The notes beneath the pieces are model-generated. The model saw only the letters and a program-made list of their open reading frames with translations. It was not told the origin of the DNA and made no database searches. Below are positions 9,185-18,517 of a stretch of 43,718 bases of DNA, piece after piece. The DNA comes from JAXHUM01 sp034189325 (lineage in GTDB: Bacteria > Desulfobacterota > DSM-4660 > Desulfatiglandales > Desulfatiglandaceae), in the NCBI GenBank assembly GCA_034189325.1, contig JAXHUM010000046.1:1-43718 (forward strand). The letters run 5' to 3'. Each line of letters starts with the position of its first letter. Position 1 is the stretch's first letter. The position numbers and the translations under genes were made by a program.

Positions 9185-10990
9185 GTGCTGAAAAAGAAAA
9201 CTCCTATAGTCCGCAGGGCCTCCTTCTGGTTGCTGAGCCTGCTGGTGATCCTTTGTGCAGCCTCGTACTGGGTGTTTCGGGGCAGTGTATCCGTAGTGCC
9301 TCCCCGCTTTCACTACCTCCACATCACATCGAATCTCGAGCCCCATAAGCTGGTATCCGGCGAGACCCACGTTTTCCATCCCCATGACAAGGTCAAGATT
9401 CTCGAGATCTCGACGAACGTTCCTTTTGACTTGAACATCCGTCTTGTGGCGGATGGCTTTGATGTGAGCGCCCTTCGATATGATGAAATGGCCTTGTCTG
9501 AACTGATGCCGGAAAAAGAGATCTTCCATCACTACAAATTCAGGGTATACGTCAAGTACCGCAGCCAAGAACTGGGGCACGTGGACTGGGAGATCAGACC
9601 TTTTGCGGAGGACTGGTTGGATAAGGCGGATAGGACCATTAATCCTAAAAAGCGGATAGATATTCTCAAAAATGCCCTCTGCCTGTTGCCAGAACAGGAG
9701 AGTATTCGAAAGAGGCTCCTTGATGAGTACCGATCACAAAAGCTCTGGAACCAGGCTGCGCTTTTACTTGAAGAAACAGTAAAGAAAAAACCGGACGCCG
9801 GGATATTGACTGAACTCCTGGAGTTGTATGGTGCCACCAACAACATCAACGGCACGGTCTCGGTTCTCCAGAGGCTCATAGCCCTTGATCCGGATAACAT
9901 CGAAGTGCGGATCCAGTTGGCGGAGATTTTTGAGAAGAAGGGCAAACTTAAAGATGCCATTCGCGAATACAGGGCAATGCTTGATCGAATCGAGACCAAG
10001 GACAAGATTCCGATCTACAAACAGCTCGGCTACCTCTATGCCCAATTGGGTCAACCTAAACCGGCTATCTCTTTTTATGAAAAGGCGGCTGCCCTCGATA
10101 AGACAGACGCCAATCTCTTTTACAATCTCTCCTATCTGTTTGGAAAAATCGGGCAGGAGAACAGGGCCGACCAATACCTCGACAGGGCGGTTCGTTTAAA
10201 AGAGGGGGACGCAGAAGGTCGGCTCAAATTGGCCCAGAGTTTCATCGAGAAGAAACAATGGAAGCGGGCCGAAGAATATCTTCAGGAGATTCTGAAAAAG
10301 GACTCTCAATCACTTGACGCCCTCCTATTGATGGCTCAACTCCTGGAAAAGAAAGGGGATAAATCGAGGCTGGAAGGGGTCTATAAGAACATTGTGACCA
10401 TTGACCCCGAGAATGAAGCCGTACTCTATAACCTCGCCATTCTCCAATTTAACGCAGGGAAGCTCTCGTCAAGCTTAAAGCACTTCAGCATTTATCTAAA
10501 GGGGCATCCAAAGGACACCATTGCTCATAAGGCGGTTTTTGAGATCTACAAGAGACTGAAACAGGATGGTAAGGCCTTCGAAAAGGCCCGGATCCTTGTC
10601 ACATTGACCCCAAAGGATATGGACCTCTATGATTACATGTTTGAATATCTCAAGAGCCGAAACAATTATGAAGTCATGGGCCGTGTGATGGAGGGGGGAC
10701 TGAAGGCAAACCCCAAACAGACCCGACTGAGGGAATATCTGGTGCTGGCATACCTGAAGACCAACAAGACGGAGTCTGCGATCAAACAGATCGAGGAGGT
10801 CTTAAAGGCTAGACCGAAAGACCTGGAGCTCCTGCATCATCTGGCAAAACTATTGGAAAAGCAGGGACGTCCCTCAGAGGCCCTCAAAACTTACAGGAGA
10901 ATGCTTGACCTGTCTCCTGATCATGAAGAGGCCCAAGAGGCCTATCTCAGACTAAGGCTTGAGGTCGTCAAGGGGGAAAAATCGGATTAA
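9185..10990 (+). CDS. Membrane-anchored TPR-repeat protein
   Basis: 601-residue protein. A basic start (LKKKTPIVRR) leads into one membrane helix (about 13-31), so the rest is probably extracytoplasmic. Residues about 35-140 form an unrecognised beta-rich-looking domain. From about 150 to the end there are a dozen or so TPR-like helix pairs (for example YKQLGYLYAQLGQPKPAISFYEKAAALD and LLHHLAKLLEKQGRPSEALKTYRRML). GTG at 9185 is taken as start; the ribosome site is weak. TPR proteins of this shape scaffold envelope complexes; no specific partner can be named. Its place behind secF may be incidental. Confidence 0.85.
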   Translation: MLKKKTPIVRRASFWLLSLLVILCAASYWVFRGSVSVVPPRFHYLHITSNLEPHKLVSGETHVFHPHDKVKILEISTNVPFDLNIRLVADGFDVSALRYDEMALSELMPEKEIFHHYKFRVYVKYRSQELGHVDWEIRPFAEDWLDKADRTINPKKRIDILKNALCLLPEQESIRKRLLDEYRSQKLWNQAALLLEETVKKKPDAGILTELLELYGATNNINGTVSVLQRLIALDPDNIEVRIQLAEIFEKKGKLKDAIREYRAMLDRIETKDKIPIYKQLGYLYAQLGQPKPAISFYEKAAALDKTDANLFYNLSYLFGKIGQENRADQYLDRAVRLKEGDAEGRLKLAQSFIEKKQWKRAEEYLQEILKKDSQSLDALLLMAQLLEKKGDKSRLEGVYKNIVTIDPENEAVLYNLAILQFNAGKLSSSLKHFSIYLKGHPKDTIAHKAVFEIYKRLKQDGKAFEKARILVTLTPKDMDLYDYMFEYLKSRNNYEVMGRVMEGGLKANPKQTRLREYLVLAYLKTNKTESAIKQIEEVLKARPKDLELLHHLAKLLEKQGRPSEALKTYRRMLDLSPDHEEAQEAYLRLRLEVVKGEKSD

Positions 10991-11050
10991 GAATCCCCCA
11001 GGTTACGGATAATTCTCTTTAGTGAATAGATTCAATAATTATTGAGGTGA

Positions 11051-11377
11051 ATGATGTTCTATAGGAAAAGCAGCAGCGGTTACAAAGAGGTGATGGATGG
11101 TATTCATATAAAAACACTGGTCTACGGCGATAAGACCCTCTTGACCGAGTTTAAGCTTGAGAGGGGCAATGAGCTTCCCAAACACAAACATCCCCATGAA
11201 CAGACCGGTTATCTCGTATCGGGGAGGATAGACCTGATAATAGGCGATGAAATATATGAGACCAGGCCTGGAGACTCCTGGTCTATCCCTGGAGATATGG
11301 AACATGGAGCCAACGTTATTGAGGACTCTGTGGCTATTGAGGTCTTTTCTCCCGTAAGGGAAGACTACTTGCCTTAA
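11051..11377 (+). CDS. Small cupin-domain protein
   Basis: 108-residue single-domain cupin. The first cupin motif is seen as LPKHKHPHEQTGYLVSGRIDLIIG (His residues about 46-50, Glu52), the second as PGDSWSIPGDMEHGANV (His about 87), so three His and one Glu could bind a metal ion. GAGGTGA just upstream supports the ATG pair at 11051/11054. It stands alone between the TPR gene and a repeat-bearing spacer. Substrate unknown; such small cupins are sensors, isomerases or dioxygenase-like proteins. Confidence 0.85.
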   Translation: MMFYRKSSSGYKEVMDGIHIKTLVYGDKTLLTEFKLERGNELPKHKHPHEQTGYLVSGRIDLIIGDEIYETRPGDSWSIPGDMEHGANVIEDSVAIEVFSPVREDYLP

Positions 11378-11952
11378 GAGAGCCTCCTTAAGAGATAAAG
11401 GTCCCACATCGAATGACACAATAGCCTTTTTTCCTCTCAGCACCACGCCCCTGTATGGGAACTCTGTCAGGAGCCTTTCAGAAGGTGAGACCTTTGCAAA
11501 ACGCCCGTTTTTGCTCAATTGCGGTGTCAGGTTCAAATTTTAATCCTCGAAATATTCAATATATTCCTCCGGTTAAAATTTTCGCCTTCCTTGCACTTGA
11601 ACAAAATGGAGCATTTTTCAAAGGTCTCAAGGTCCCGGTAATGTCCCCTTGTGTCGGACATGGATTCCCTATTCGATTGTATCTCAATGCATTTGGGTTA
11701 GGCGGCGGTCTCTTTTTATTGGTCCGTATCACCCACGCAAAATCTGAGTATACGCGTCAAGCCTGGATTTCAAGCAACACAAAGACAGGGGATGCTGATT
11801 TCCCCCAAATCTCCTAGGAGGTTCCTATATATGCTGAAAAGGCATAAAAATTGCTTTGGTAACTGAGGTGATGACTATAGGAACGCATAACCTACCAGGG
11901 GCTTCATTAAGAGGGTTTCTGAGAAATAAAATGGTGAAAAAGGAGGACCATA
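11378..11952. other. Intergenic region with a MITE-like repeat
   Basis: About 575 bp without a convincing gene. It holds the 142-bp repeat described separately. Near its end, AGGAGG at 11816-11821 stands 9 bases before an ATG at 11831 that opens an 11-codon frame (stop TGA at 11864-11866), which could be a leader peptide; evidence is only the strong ribosome site. A short TGTCGGACA palindrome lies around 11654. Confidence 0.4.
11487..11628. mobile_element. MITE-like element, copy 1 (142 bp)
   Basis: A 142-bp non-coding element bounded by inverted ends GAGACCTTTGCAAAA and TTTTTCAAAGGTCTC (14 of 15 matching). It is flanked on both sides by AAGGT (11482-11486 and 11629-11633), which reads as a 5-bp target duplication. 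Inside are AT-rich complementary stretches (AAATTTTAA and TTAAAATTT; GTTCAA and TTGAAC), so the single strand can fold into a long hairpin. A second copy of the same length is at 30478-30619, with about 11 mismatches and no gaps. It encodes no transposase; mobilisation would need a related full-length insertion sequence elsewhere. Confidence 0.85.
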
Positions 11953-13451
11953 ATGGCCGCAAAAGGAAATTGCGAGTTCAAGGGAAACGGGGGGCAGTAC
12001 TTTGTAACAGTTTTTATTCATATGTTCTTGCTGAGCATTGTCACTCTATACATCTATTCACCATGGGCCTGGGTGAAACTGCTGAAACTAAGGGCCTCTC
12101 ACACGCGTATGAATGGAAAACAGGTCAGTTTTGTCGGAACAGGGGGACAGCTCTTCGTGATCTGCCTGACCAATCTTGTCCTGATTATCCTCACACTCGG
12201 TATCTACAGCCCGTGGGCAGCCTGTAAGTACTTCTCGTGGAGGGCCGGCAATACCGTCGTGGAGGGTAGGCCGAGCCAGTTCGGCGGTACGGGCGGATCG
12301 CTTTTCCTTTTTTACCTGATACACCTCGTCATCCTTCCCCTTTTGACCTTCGGAGTCTACGGTTTTTACGGAATGTACCGGCTCTATGCGTGGAAAGAGG
12401 AACATACCCGGTATGGAGGCGAAAAGACTTCATTTGGCGCAAGTTTCGGCGGTTTTTTAAAGGTCAGTCTCTTGGGCTGGATATTGAATTCGATCACCTT
12501 CGGCCTATTTTCTCCATGGGCCATGTGCATGCTCTACCAGTGGCAGACCGAGAACCTCACTGTGGGCGACGGAGACATGGTAGATCATTTTCCACCGGTC
12601 AAGACGAATTTTATCATCGTCCTTGTTCTTTTCCTTGTTGGGCTCATCCCATTCCTGATTGTGGGTTTCTTTGTTTACCAGTCACAGAAACAGATGTCCG
12701 CAATTTTCAAAGGAGATGTCACTTCATCCCAGATAACCATACAAAAACGTGATAAAAAAGCGACAAAGACTCGTCCTTTGAGAACCAGACCTCTCAGTAC
12801 CCAAAAAGTCGCCGAGAGGCCCTCGCGAACCCCGGAAAAGATCCTACCAAAGCCGTTGACAGGTGAGCAGGAGATCAAGAAGCTCGATGACCTGATCCAG
12901 AAGGGCGATAGGAAGAGGGATGCCCTGTACAACCGCGCGTGGATCTATGCGTCACAAGGGAACATTGAACAGGCAGTGAATGACTACTCCAAAGCGATTG
13001 AAATAGATCAAACCTTCTCCGACGCGATTTATAACCGGGCGCTTCTGTATATCACAATGAAGCAGTATGATCTGGCCCTAAAGGATCTGTCCAGGGTCTT
13101 AAAAGCGGAACCCCGAGCTGTCGATGCCTTGTGTAACAGGGGTAATGTCCACTACGAGAAGGGAGAGAAGGATCTTGCCATCCAGGACTACAATAAGGGC
13201 CTGACAATATCACCTGCTGACGGGGACCTCTACTTCAATCGTGCTGTTGTCTATCTGTCTCAGGGCAAAGAAAAAGAGGCTTCGGCAGACATGGAGAGGG
13301 CGGCGGACCTGGGTCATGAAGAGGCAAGGAAGTATCTCAAGATGCCTGCCCCATCAATGACCATGTCATCTGGGAGCGGCTCCGCCACAAAGGCCGGATG
13401 GACAATGGATCTGGCCGATGCCCGTATCTCTGACTCAATTGCCGCGGGCCT
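11953..13451 (+). CDS. DUF898-type membrane protein fused to TPR repeats (3' end in assembly gap)
   Basis: Open from ATG at 11953 (AAAGGAGG about 7-8 bases upstream) to the N-gap. Residues 1 to about 210 hold four tandem modules of about 50 residues. Each begins F-x-G-x-GG-x-[LY]-F, runs through one membrane helix and ends in a T-[LF]-[GY]-[IVL]-[YF]-x-PW-like motif plus a basic/aromatic tail. This resembles DUF898 (YjgN-like) proteins. A fifth helix (about 215-240) leads to a basic linker rich in Thr-Arg-Pro, then TPR units from about residue 300 to 455 (LYNRAWIYASQGNIEQAVNDYSKAIEID and similar). About 500 residues are visible; the C-terminus is lost in the gap. Function unknown; it may be a membrane scaffold. 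Confidence 0.8.
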
Positions 13452-13551
13452 NNNNNNNNNNNNNNNNNNNNNNNNNNNNNNNNNNNNNNNNNNNNNNNNN
13501 NNNNNNNNNNNNNNNNNNNNNNNNNNNNNNNNNNNNNNNNNNNNNNNNNNN
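13452..13551. other. Assembly gap of 100 N
   Basis: Exactly 100 unknown bases, the conventional placeholder for a gap of unknown size. It separates the plus-strand DUF898-TPR gene from the convergent M48 protease gene, so the true distance, and the end of the first gene, cannot be read. The GTG-TAA just after the gap appears in frame only if the gap really is 100 bp. Confidence 0.98.
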
Positions 13552-13560
13552 GTGTAAGAG

Positions 13561-14934
13561 TTATTCAGGCAGGCCTTTGGCGACCTGCCTGATTTTCTTT
13601 TTCAGAGTCTCATCGTTTCCGGACAGCTCGGCAGCCTTTCGCAGATGAAAGCGGGCTTTTTCCCCCGCTCTCTCCTCCTTGAAAAAGATCCCGAAGTAGT
13701 AATGGGCAAGGGCGAGATTATTTTGCCTTCCGTGGGAAATCCCAAGATGATAGTAGACCTCTTTCTTGACGATTCTGCGGACGGCCAACTTTTCCAGTAT
13801 CCTCACCGCCTTGTCGTAATCTTCGAGGTTTTCATAGGCTCGTGCCAACAACAGCATCGTGGTGCTATCCTGGCCGTCAATCGTAAGGGCCTTATCCAGG
13901 ACTTTTACAGCCTCTCCGTCCTGGCCGTTCATCTGATAAGTCTCTCCAAGAGTCCTCATGATATGAAGAGACGTGGGAGCCTTTTTCAATGCCGTTGTCA
14001 GATGCCCGATTGCCTCTTCCAACCTGGATTGTTGTCTGAAGACTATCCCGAGGCCAAAGTGGGGCAAAGGAGAGGAGGCGTCTCTTTCGAGGGCCCTTCT
14101 GAACAGTGTCTCGGCCTCCCGAGGCTCGAGGCATCGAGCCCTGAGGGTTGTCTGAAAAAAGGAGAAATCCTCTCTAAAATGGATGGCCTCCTTTTTTAGG
14201 TCTTTCCGGGTATAGCCGCTCATCATCGAGTCAAGATTAGACATCCTTTCAGGACCAGTAGGGTGCGTCGTGAGATAGGCAGGGACTTCTCCGTCGCCGA
14301 ACCAGCGTCCTTTCGCCATCTTTTTGAGGACCCGCTCCATTCCTCTGGGATCAAATCCTGAAGAGTCCATGTATTTGAAACCGAGTTGGTCAGCCTGTCG
14401 TTCGTCCTCCCGACTATAGTGAAGCTGCGCCTGTAGGCCCGCCGCTACAGAGCCTGTCATCATGGCTTCTGACAATTCTCCTCCTATCAAGGCCCCGGCC
14501 AGAATTCCGGCCATTGTGGCGAGTCCGATTTTTTTTGACTGGGCTATACGCTTGGAAAGGTGTCTGGCCGTAATATGTCCCATCTCATGACAGATTACCG
14601 ACGCCAGTTCATCCACGTTGTCCAGGACGTCTGCAAGGCCTGAAAAGACAAAGATATGTCCTCCTGGTGCGGCAAAGGCATTCAGAGTATTGTCATCGAT
14701 GACATAAAAACGAAAAGGAAAGGGCCTCGTGTCAATTGACATGGAAAGGTAACGACCCAGGTCATTCATATAATCGGAGACAAACTCGTCATCAATGAAA
14801 TCAAAATGTTCTTTGATTTGGGAGAGGAATTTGTCGCCCAGATTCCTTTCTTCTTCTATGGAAAGGGCAAAGGTATCGGCCGTGAAAAGGAATAAGTTCA
14901 AGACCAGGAAAAATAAGAAAAAGAGAGACCTCAC
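13561..14934 (-). CDS. M48 family metalloprotease with TPR domain (BepA-like)
   Basis: 457-residue exported protein. A signal peptide (about residues 1-24, hydrophobic, ending ADTFALS) precedes an M48 protease domain with zinc motif HEMGH (116-120) and a downstream ED-E-A-D segment (REDERQADQLG) giving the third ligand. A Gly/Ala membrane-like stretch (about 135-160) is typical for the family. TPR units occupy about 275 to 450. The layout matches BepA/YfgC-type periplasmic proteases that survey outer-membrane protein assembly. GTG at 14934 overlaps the rsfS stop (GTGA) and has GGAGGAAGG upstream, so it is coupled to the rplU-rsfS operon. Confidence 0.88.
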   Translation of the reverse strand: MRSLFFLFFLVLNLFLFTADTFALSIEEERNLGDKFLSQIKEHFDFIDDEFVSDYMNDLGRYLSMSIDTRPFPFRFYVIDDNTLNAFAAPGGHIFVFSGLADVLDNVDELASVICHEMGHITARHLSKRIAQSKKIGLATMAGILAGALIGGELSEAMMTGSVAAGLQAQLHYSREDERQADQLGFKYMDSSGFDPRGMERVLKKMAKGRWFGDGEVPAYLTTHPTGPERMSNLDSMMSGYTRKDLKKEAIHFREDFSFFQTTLRARCLEPREAETLFRRALERDASSPLPHFGLGIVFRQQSRLEEAIGHLTTALKKAPTSLHIMRTLGETYQMNGQDGEAVKVLDKALTIDGQDSTTMLLLARAYENLEDYDKAVRILEKLAVRRIVKKEVYYHLGISHGRQNNLALAHYYFGIFFKEERAGEKARFHLRKAAELSGNDETLKKKIRQVAKGLPE

Positions 14935-15299
14935 GACCCTTCCTCCGGCGGGCGATGGTCTCCCGTATCAACTCTCGGGGCCTCTATCCAGAGGCCTTCC
15001 AGGTCATAGAATTCTCTAACAGGCTCATAAAACAGGTGAATAACAACATCCCCATAGTCTAAAAGCACCCAGTGTCCCTCCTGCAGACCTTCTATGCCCA
15101 ATGGTCTGAATCCCTCCTCGCGCAATCTTTTGCGAAGGTGCTGCGTCATGGACTGGACTTGCCTGTTTGACTTGCCCCCAGCCACAAGGAAATAATCGGC
15201 GATTGAAGTGAGTTTACCAACCTCAAACAATACGGGATTAACCGCCTTCCGTTCAGAGATGATCTCCAAACAGAGCCTTGCCTTATCGAGCGTCTGCAT
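14931..15299 (-). CDS. rsfS: Ribosomal silencing factor RsfS
   Basis: 122-residue RsfS/Iojap protein, which binds L14 on the 50S subunit and blocks subunit joining when nutrients are low. Seen: KLTSIADYFLVAGGKSNRQVQ, EGFRPLGIEGLQEGHWVLLDYGDVVIHLFYEPVREFYDLEGLW, all family hallmarks. ATG at 15299 is chosen over an upstream TTG at 15323 because AAAGGA precedes it at good spacing and the N-terminus then matches the family. It overlaps nadD by 17 bp. The acidic tail after LW is a little longer than usual. Confidence 0.93.
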   Translation of the reverse strand: MQTLDKARLCLEIISERKAVNPVLFEVGKLTSIADYFLVAGGKSNRQVQSMTQHLRKRLREEGFRPLGIEGLQEGHWVLLDYGDVVIHLFYEPVREFYDLEGLWIEAPRVDTGDHRPPEEGS

Positions 15300-15942
15300 G
15301 GTTTCTGTATAATCCTTTTTCAATGATATAGCGCCTCACAGGATCGGGCACTAGAAAACGCATAGACCTGCCCTGTGCAGCGATCTTCCGGATAGATGTG
15401 GATGATATGTCCAAAAGCGTCGTAGTCTTGAAGATTACCTGGTTGCCCGAAGGCATAACAAAAAGATCTGCCTGATCAGTTTTTTCAACGTTCAAACCAA
15501 GTTCCATCAGAAAGGCATGTAAGGTGTCCCGTGAGAACCCGGCACGATGAACAACGAAAAAATGGGCATAGTCAAAGAGCCTCTGATAGTCCTTCCACGT
15601 CTTGATGTCAAGAAAGGCGTCCGCCCCCAAAATGAAAAAGAGTTCCAGATCCGGCCTAAAGGCCTCATGCAACTCTATGAGCGTTTCAATGGAATAGGAC
15701 AGCCCCGTTCTCCTTCCTTCCAGATCCATGACATCCAGCAGGGGATCATCCGTCACCGCCGATTTCACCATGGCCAGCCGATGGTCAAATGTGGTGATGA
15801 CCTCTTCCGTCTTGTGGGGCGGTGACGCTGAGGGGATCAGGCAGACCTTTTCCAGGTGAAGTTCTTCGCAGGCCTCCTCGGCCATGCGCAAGTGGCCGAA
15901 ATGAATCGGATCGAATGTCCCGCCTAAGATACCTAGTCTCAA
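15283..15942 (-). CDS. nadD: Nicotinate-nucleotide adenylyltransferase
   Basis: NadD makes deamido-NAD from nicotinate mononucleotide and ATP. Seen: the nucleotidyltransferase motif GILGGTFDPIHFGHL near the N-terminus, PSASPPHK, FILGADAF and ISSTSIRK near the C-terminus. The reading frame extends upstream to ATG 15984, but TTG at 15942 is the likely start: GAGG lies 5 bases upstream and the protein (219 residues) then begins with LRLGILGG as in the family. It lies between proA and rsfS on the same strand, a widely conserved order. Confidence 0.94.
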   Translation of the reverse strand: MRLGILGGTFDPIHFGHLRMAEEACEELHLEKVCLIPSASPPHKTEEVITTFDHRLAMVKSAVTDDPLLDVMDLEGRRTGLSYSIETLIELHEAFRPDLELFFILGADAFLDIKTWKDYQRLFDYAHFFVVHRAGFSRDTLHAFLMELGLNVEKTDQADLFVMPSGNQVIFKTTTLLDISSTSIRKIAAQGRSMRFLVPDPVRRYIIEKGLYRNHADAR

Positions 15943-16013
15943 AAAAACCTCTAAACGGATGGATTTCCCTTCGAATGCTACCATCTGAAAACAGCCGTGA
16001 CAGGGCGGCTCGA

Positions 16014-17270
16014 TTAAGTCCTGAGTTGCCCCTGACCATGCACCACAAACTTCTTAGTCGTCAGCTCTTTGAGACCCATGGGGCCGAAGGCATGGAGCTT
16101 TGAGGTGTTGATCCCTATTTCAGCCCCGAGCCCGAGCTGGTTCCCATCGTTATACCTGGTCGAGGCATTGACAAGTACGACCGATGAATCCACCTCCTCT
16201 ATGAATCGACGGGAGCGGTCATAGTCCCTAGTAATGATAGCCTCTGTGTGGCTCGAGCTGTATTTGTCAATGTGGCTAAGGGCCTCATCCATAGTCGATA
16301 CGACCTTAATGGCCAAAATGAGATCGAGAAACTCGGCAGGCCAATCCGCTTCGACAGCCGGCCTTGTCCCTGGGACCAGCTCCACTGTCTTGACGCATCC
16401 CCTTATCTCCACCCCGGCATCTCGAAAACGTTGGCACATGGAGGGCAAGAAGGACCCTGCCACAGCCTCATGGACAAGCATTGTCTCCATGGCATTGCAC
16501 ACCCCCGGTCTCTGGACCTTAGCATTGAAGCAGACTTCCTCGGCCATCTTCAGGTCGGCGAACTCATCCACGTATATGTGGCATACCCCTTTGTAGTGCT
16601 TTAACACAGGTACCCGCGCATGAGTCGTGACAAAGCGAATCAGCCCCTCACCCCCCCTGGGGATAATCACGTCAAGGTAGTCTTCCAGGCTGATCAGGAT
16701 ATTCACGGCTTCCCGTTCAGTGGCAGGTATTACCTGGATTGATTTGGGCGGAAGTCCGGCCTCCATCAGCGAATCTTCTAAGAGCTTGCCCAGTATGATA
16801 TTGGAATGAATCGCTTCGGAACCACCCTTGAGTAGGACGGCATTGCCCGACTTGAGGCAGAGTCCAGCCGCATCAACGGTGACGTTCGGTCTTGATTCAT
16901 AGATGAATCCAATAACGCCCAGAGGTATGCGGACTTGCCCCACGACCAACCCATTGGGTCTCTTCCACATGCCTGTCACCTCGCCTACAGGGTCTGGTAG
17001 GGCGGCAACCTCCATCAACCCATCCGCCATCCCTCTCATCGCGTTCTCGTCCAATGCCAGACGGTCGATCATTGCGGGAGAAAGGCCCGCTTGTCTTGCA
17101 CGATCCAGGTCTTTCCGATTCTCTTTAATGATATCAGCCTGTCGATCAATCAGATTGGCAGCCATCCTTTCAAGGGCCGTATTCTTCTGAGTGCTTCCAA
17201 TCCTCCTTAATTGGCTGGCGTTTTGTCTGGCATCCCTCGCCATCTTTTCAATCAAGTCCGCAAGCGACAT
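16014..17270 (-). CDS. proA: Gamma-glutamyl phosphate reductase
   Basis: 418-residue ProA, second step of proline synthesis (gamma-glutamyl phosphate to glutamate semialdehyde with NADPH). Seen: IPLGVIGFIYESRPNVTVDAAGLCLKSGNAVLLKGGSEA (cofactor region) and the catalytic Cys in AKVQRPGVCNAMETMLVH, plus NASTRYNDGNQLGLGAEIGI at the C-terminus. ATG at 17270 has GGGAGAAG upstream and overlaps the proB stop by 19 bp, showing coupling. Full length. Confidence 0.97.
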   Translation of the reverse strand: MSLADLIEKMARDARQNASQLRRIGSTQKNTALERMAANLIDRQADIIKENRKDLDRARQAGLSPAMIDRLALDENAMRGMADGLMEVAALPDPVGEVTGMWKRPNGLVVGQVRIPLGVIGFIYESRPNVTVDAAGLCLKSGNAVLLKGGSEAIHSNIILGKLLEDSLMEAGLPPKSIQVIPATEREAVNILISLEDYLDVIIPRGGEGLIRFVTTHARVPVLKHYKGVCHIYVDEFADLKMAEEVCFNAKVQRPGVCNAMETMLVHEAVAGSFLPSMCQRFRDAGVEIRGCVKTVELVPGTRPAVEADWPAEFLDLILAIKVVSTMDEALSHIDKYSSSHTEAIITRDYDRSRRFIEEVDSSVVLVNASTRYNDGNQLGLGAEIGINTSKLHAFGPMGLKELTTKKFVVHGQGQLRT

Positions 17271-18445
17271 ATATCTTCTCCCTCTTGGAGTTGGGTCGTG
17301 AGCACAAGATTGTCCCTGTGGACAACCTCATCGTCATGCTTAAAACCCAGTCTCTGCTCTATATCATTGGTATTGGCGCCCATGATTTTTTTTATATCAC
17401 CCGAATGGTAGTTGACCATGCCCACGGCTATTTCCTCCCCCCTCTCATTTACCAGTAGGACGGAGTTGCCCATGCCAAACCTGCCTTTGACATCCAGGAT
17501 ACCGGGAGGGAGAAGACTTTTCCCATGCTCTATAATCGCCCTTTCAGCCCCTCTGTCAATAATGATCTCTCCTTTTGGTGACTTTGTAAAGACAATCCAG
17601 TGTTTCCGACACGAAAGGGGAACTTCCCTTGGCATAAAAAGCGTGCCTTCCTCTTTTCCCGAAAATATCGTCTTGAGAATACCGGGCCTGAGCCCATTGG
17701 CGATAATCGTCGGAACCCCCGCAAGGGCAACGGTCTGGGCTGCCCGAACCTTACTTGCCATGCCGCCTCTCCCCAAAAAACCGGGTATGGAGCCGGCATA
17801 CCTCGCGACTTTCCTGTCTGCTTTGTGGACGATTCGGATGAGCTTGGCGTCTTTGTGCGTCCTGGGATCTTTGTCAAAAAGGCCATCCAAGTTGGTCAGG
17901 TTGACAAGAAGACGTGATTCGGTCAGGTTGGTCACCATAGCGCTCAGGTTATCATTGTCCCCGAATTTTATCTCATCCGCCACCACCGTATCATTTTCGT
18001 TGATAATTGGGACGATATTCCAGGACAGTAGCGTAAACAGGGTATTTCGGGCATTGAGGTATCGTTGCCTATGGGTAAGATCGTCACGGGTAATCAAGAT
18101 CTGGGCCACTTTTCGGTCATGACTGGCAAAGGTCTTTTCATAGGCCGTCATGAGGCTGATCTGTCCCACAGCAGCGGTTGCCTGTTGCTGTGACACGGAT
18201 TCAGGTCTTTTGGAGAAGCCAACCTTTTTGAGGCCCGAGGCGATAGCACCGGATGAGACGAGTATGACCTCTATGCCCCTCCTCCCGAGTTCGCATATGT
18301 CCGCGGTGAGGTCATCGATAATGGGAAGGTTGAGACCCCCTTTTCCGGTCAAGACACCGCTTCCCACCTTGACAACGACCCTCTTAACCGGTTTTATGAT
18401 CCCTTTCCTTAATGTATCGGTCATGTCATTTTCATGGCCCAACAT
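17252..18445 (-). CDS. proB: Glutamate 5-kinase with PUA domain
   Basis: ProB phosphorylates glutamate at the start of proline synthesis. Seen: VVVKVGSGVLT at the N-terminus, EVILVSSGAIASGLKKVGF, INENDTVVADEIKFGDNDNLSAMV and GRGGMASKVRAA (kinase core, to about residue 275), then a C-terminal PUA domain (about 290-375). 397 residues from ATG 18445; an in-frame ATG at 18424 would remove seven residues, and neither has a clear ribosome site. It overlaps proA and follows obgE by about 70 bp. Confidence 0.96.
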   Translation of the reverse strand: MLGHENDMTDTLRKGIIKPVKRVVVKVGSGVLTGKGGLNLPIIDDLTADICELGRRGIEVILVSSGAIASGLKKVGFSKRPESVSQQQATAAVGQISLMTAYEKTFASHDRKVAQILITRDDLTHRQRYLNARNTLFTLLSWNIVPIINENDTVVADEIKFGDNDNLSAMVTNLTESRLLVNLTNLDGLFDKDPRTHKDAKLIRIVHKADRKVARYAGSIPGFLGRGGMASKVRAAQTVALAGVPTIIANGLRPGILKTIFSGKEEGTLFMPREVPLSCRKHWIVFTKSPKGEIIIDRGAERAIIEHGKSLLPPGILDVKGRFGMGNSVLLVNERGEEIAVGMVNYHSGDIKKIMGANTNDIEQRLGFKHDDEVVHRDNLVLTTQLQEGEDICRLRT

Positions 18446-18488
18446 GGGTAGATTTTATGGAAAAGTCTTAGTCGGCTTCTTCCTGAGG

Positions 18489-18512
18489 CATCCTGACCGA
18501 TCCTTCAGGATG
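18489..18512. repeat. Inverted repeat between obgE and proB
   Basis: CATCCTGA and TCAGGATG form an 8-bp perfect stem with an 8-base loop just after the obgE stop. No T-run follows on the minus strand, so it is not a standard terminator; it may be an mRNA-stabilising or processing hairpin within the operon. Confidence 0.5.
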
Positions 18513-18517
18513 ACCTT

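Noticed and set aside
11856..12227. Plus-strand frame overlapping the start of the DUF898 gene
   Set aside because: It overlaps the clearly coding, well-initiated DUF898 frame and has no family features.
13552..13557. End of the DUF898-TPR gene at TAA 13555-13557
   Set aside because: The frame across 100 N is arbitrary because the gap length is unknown.
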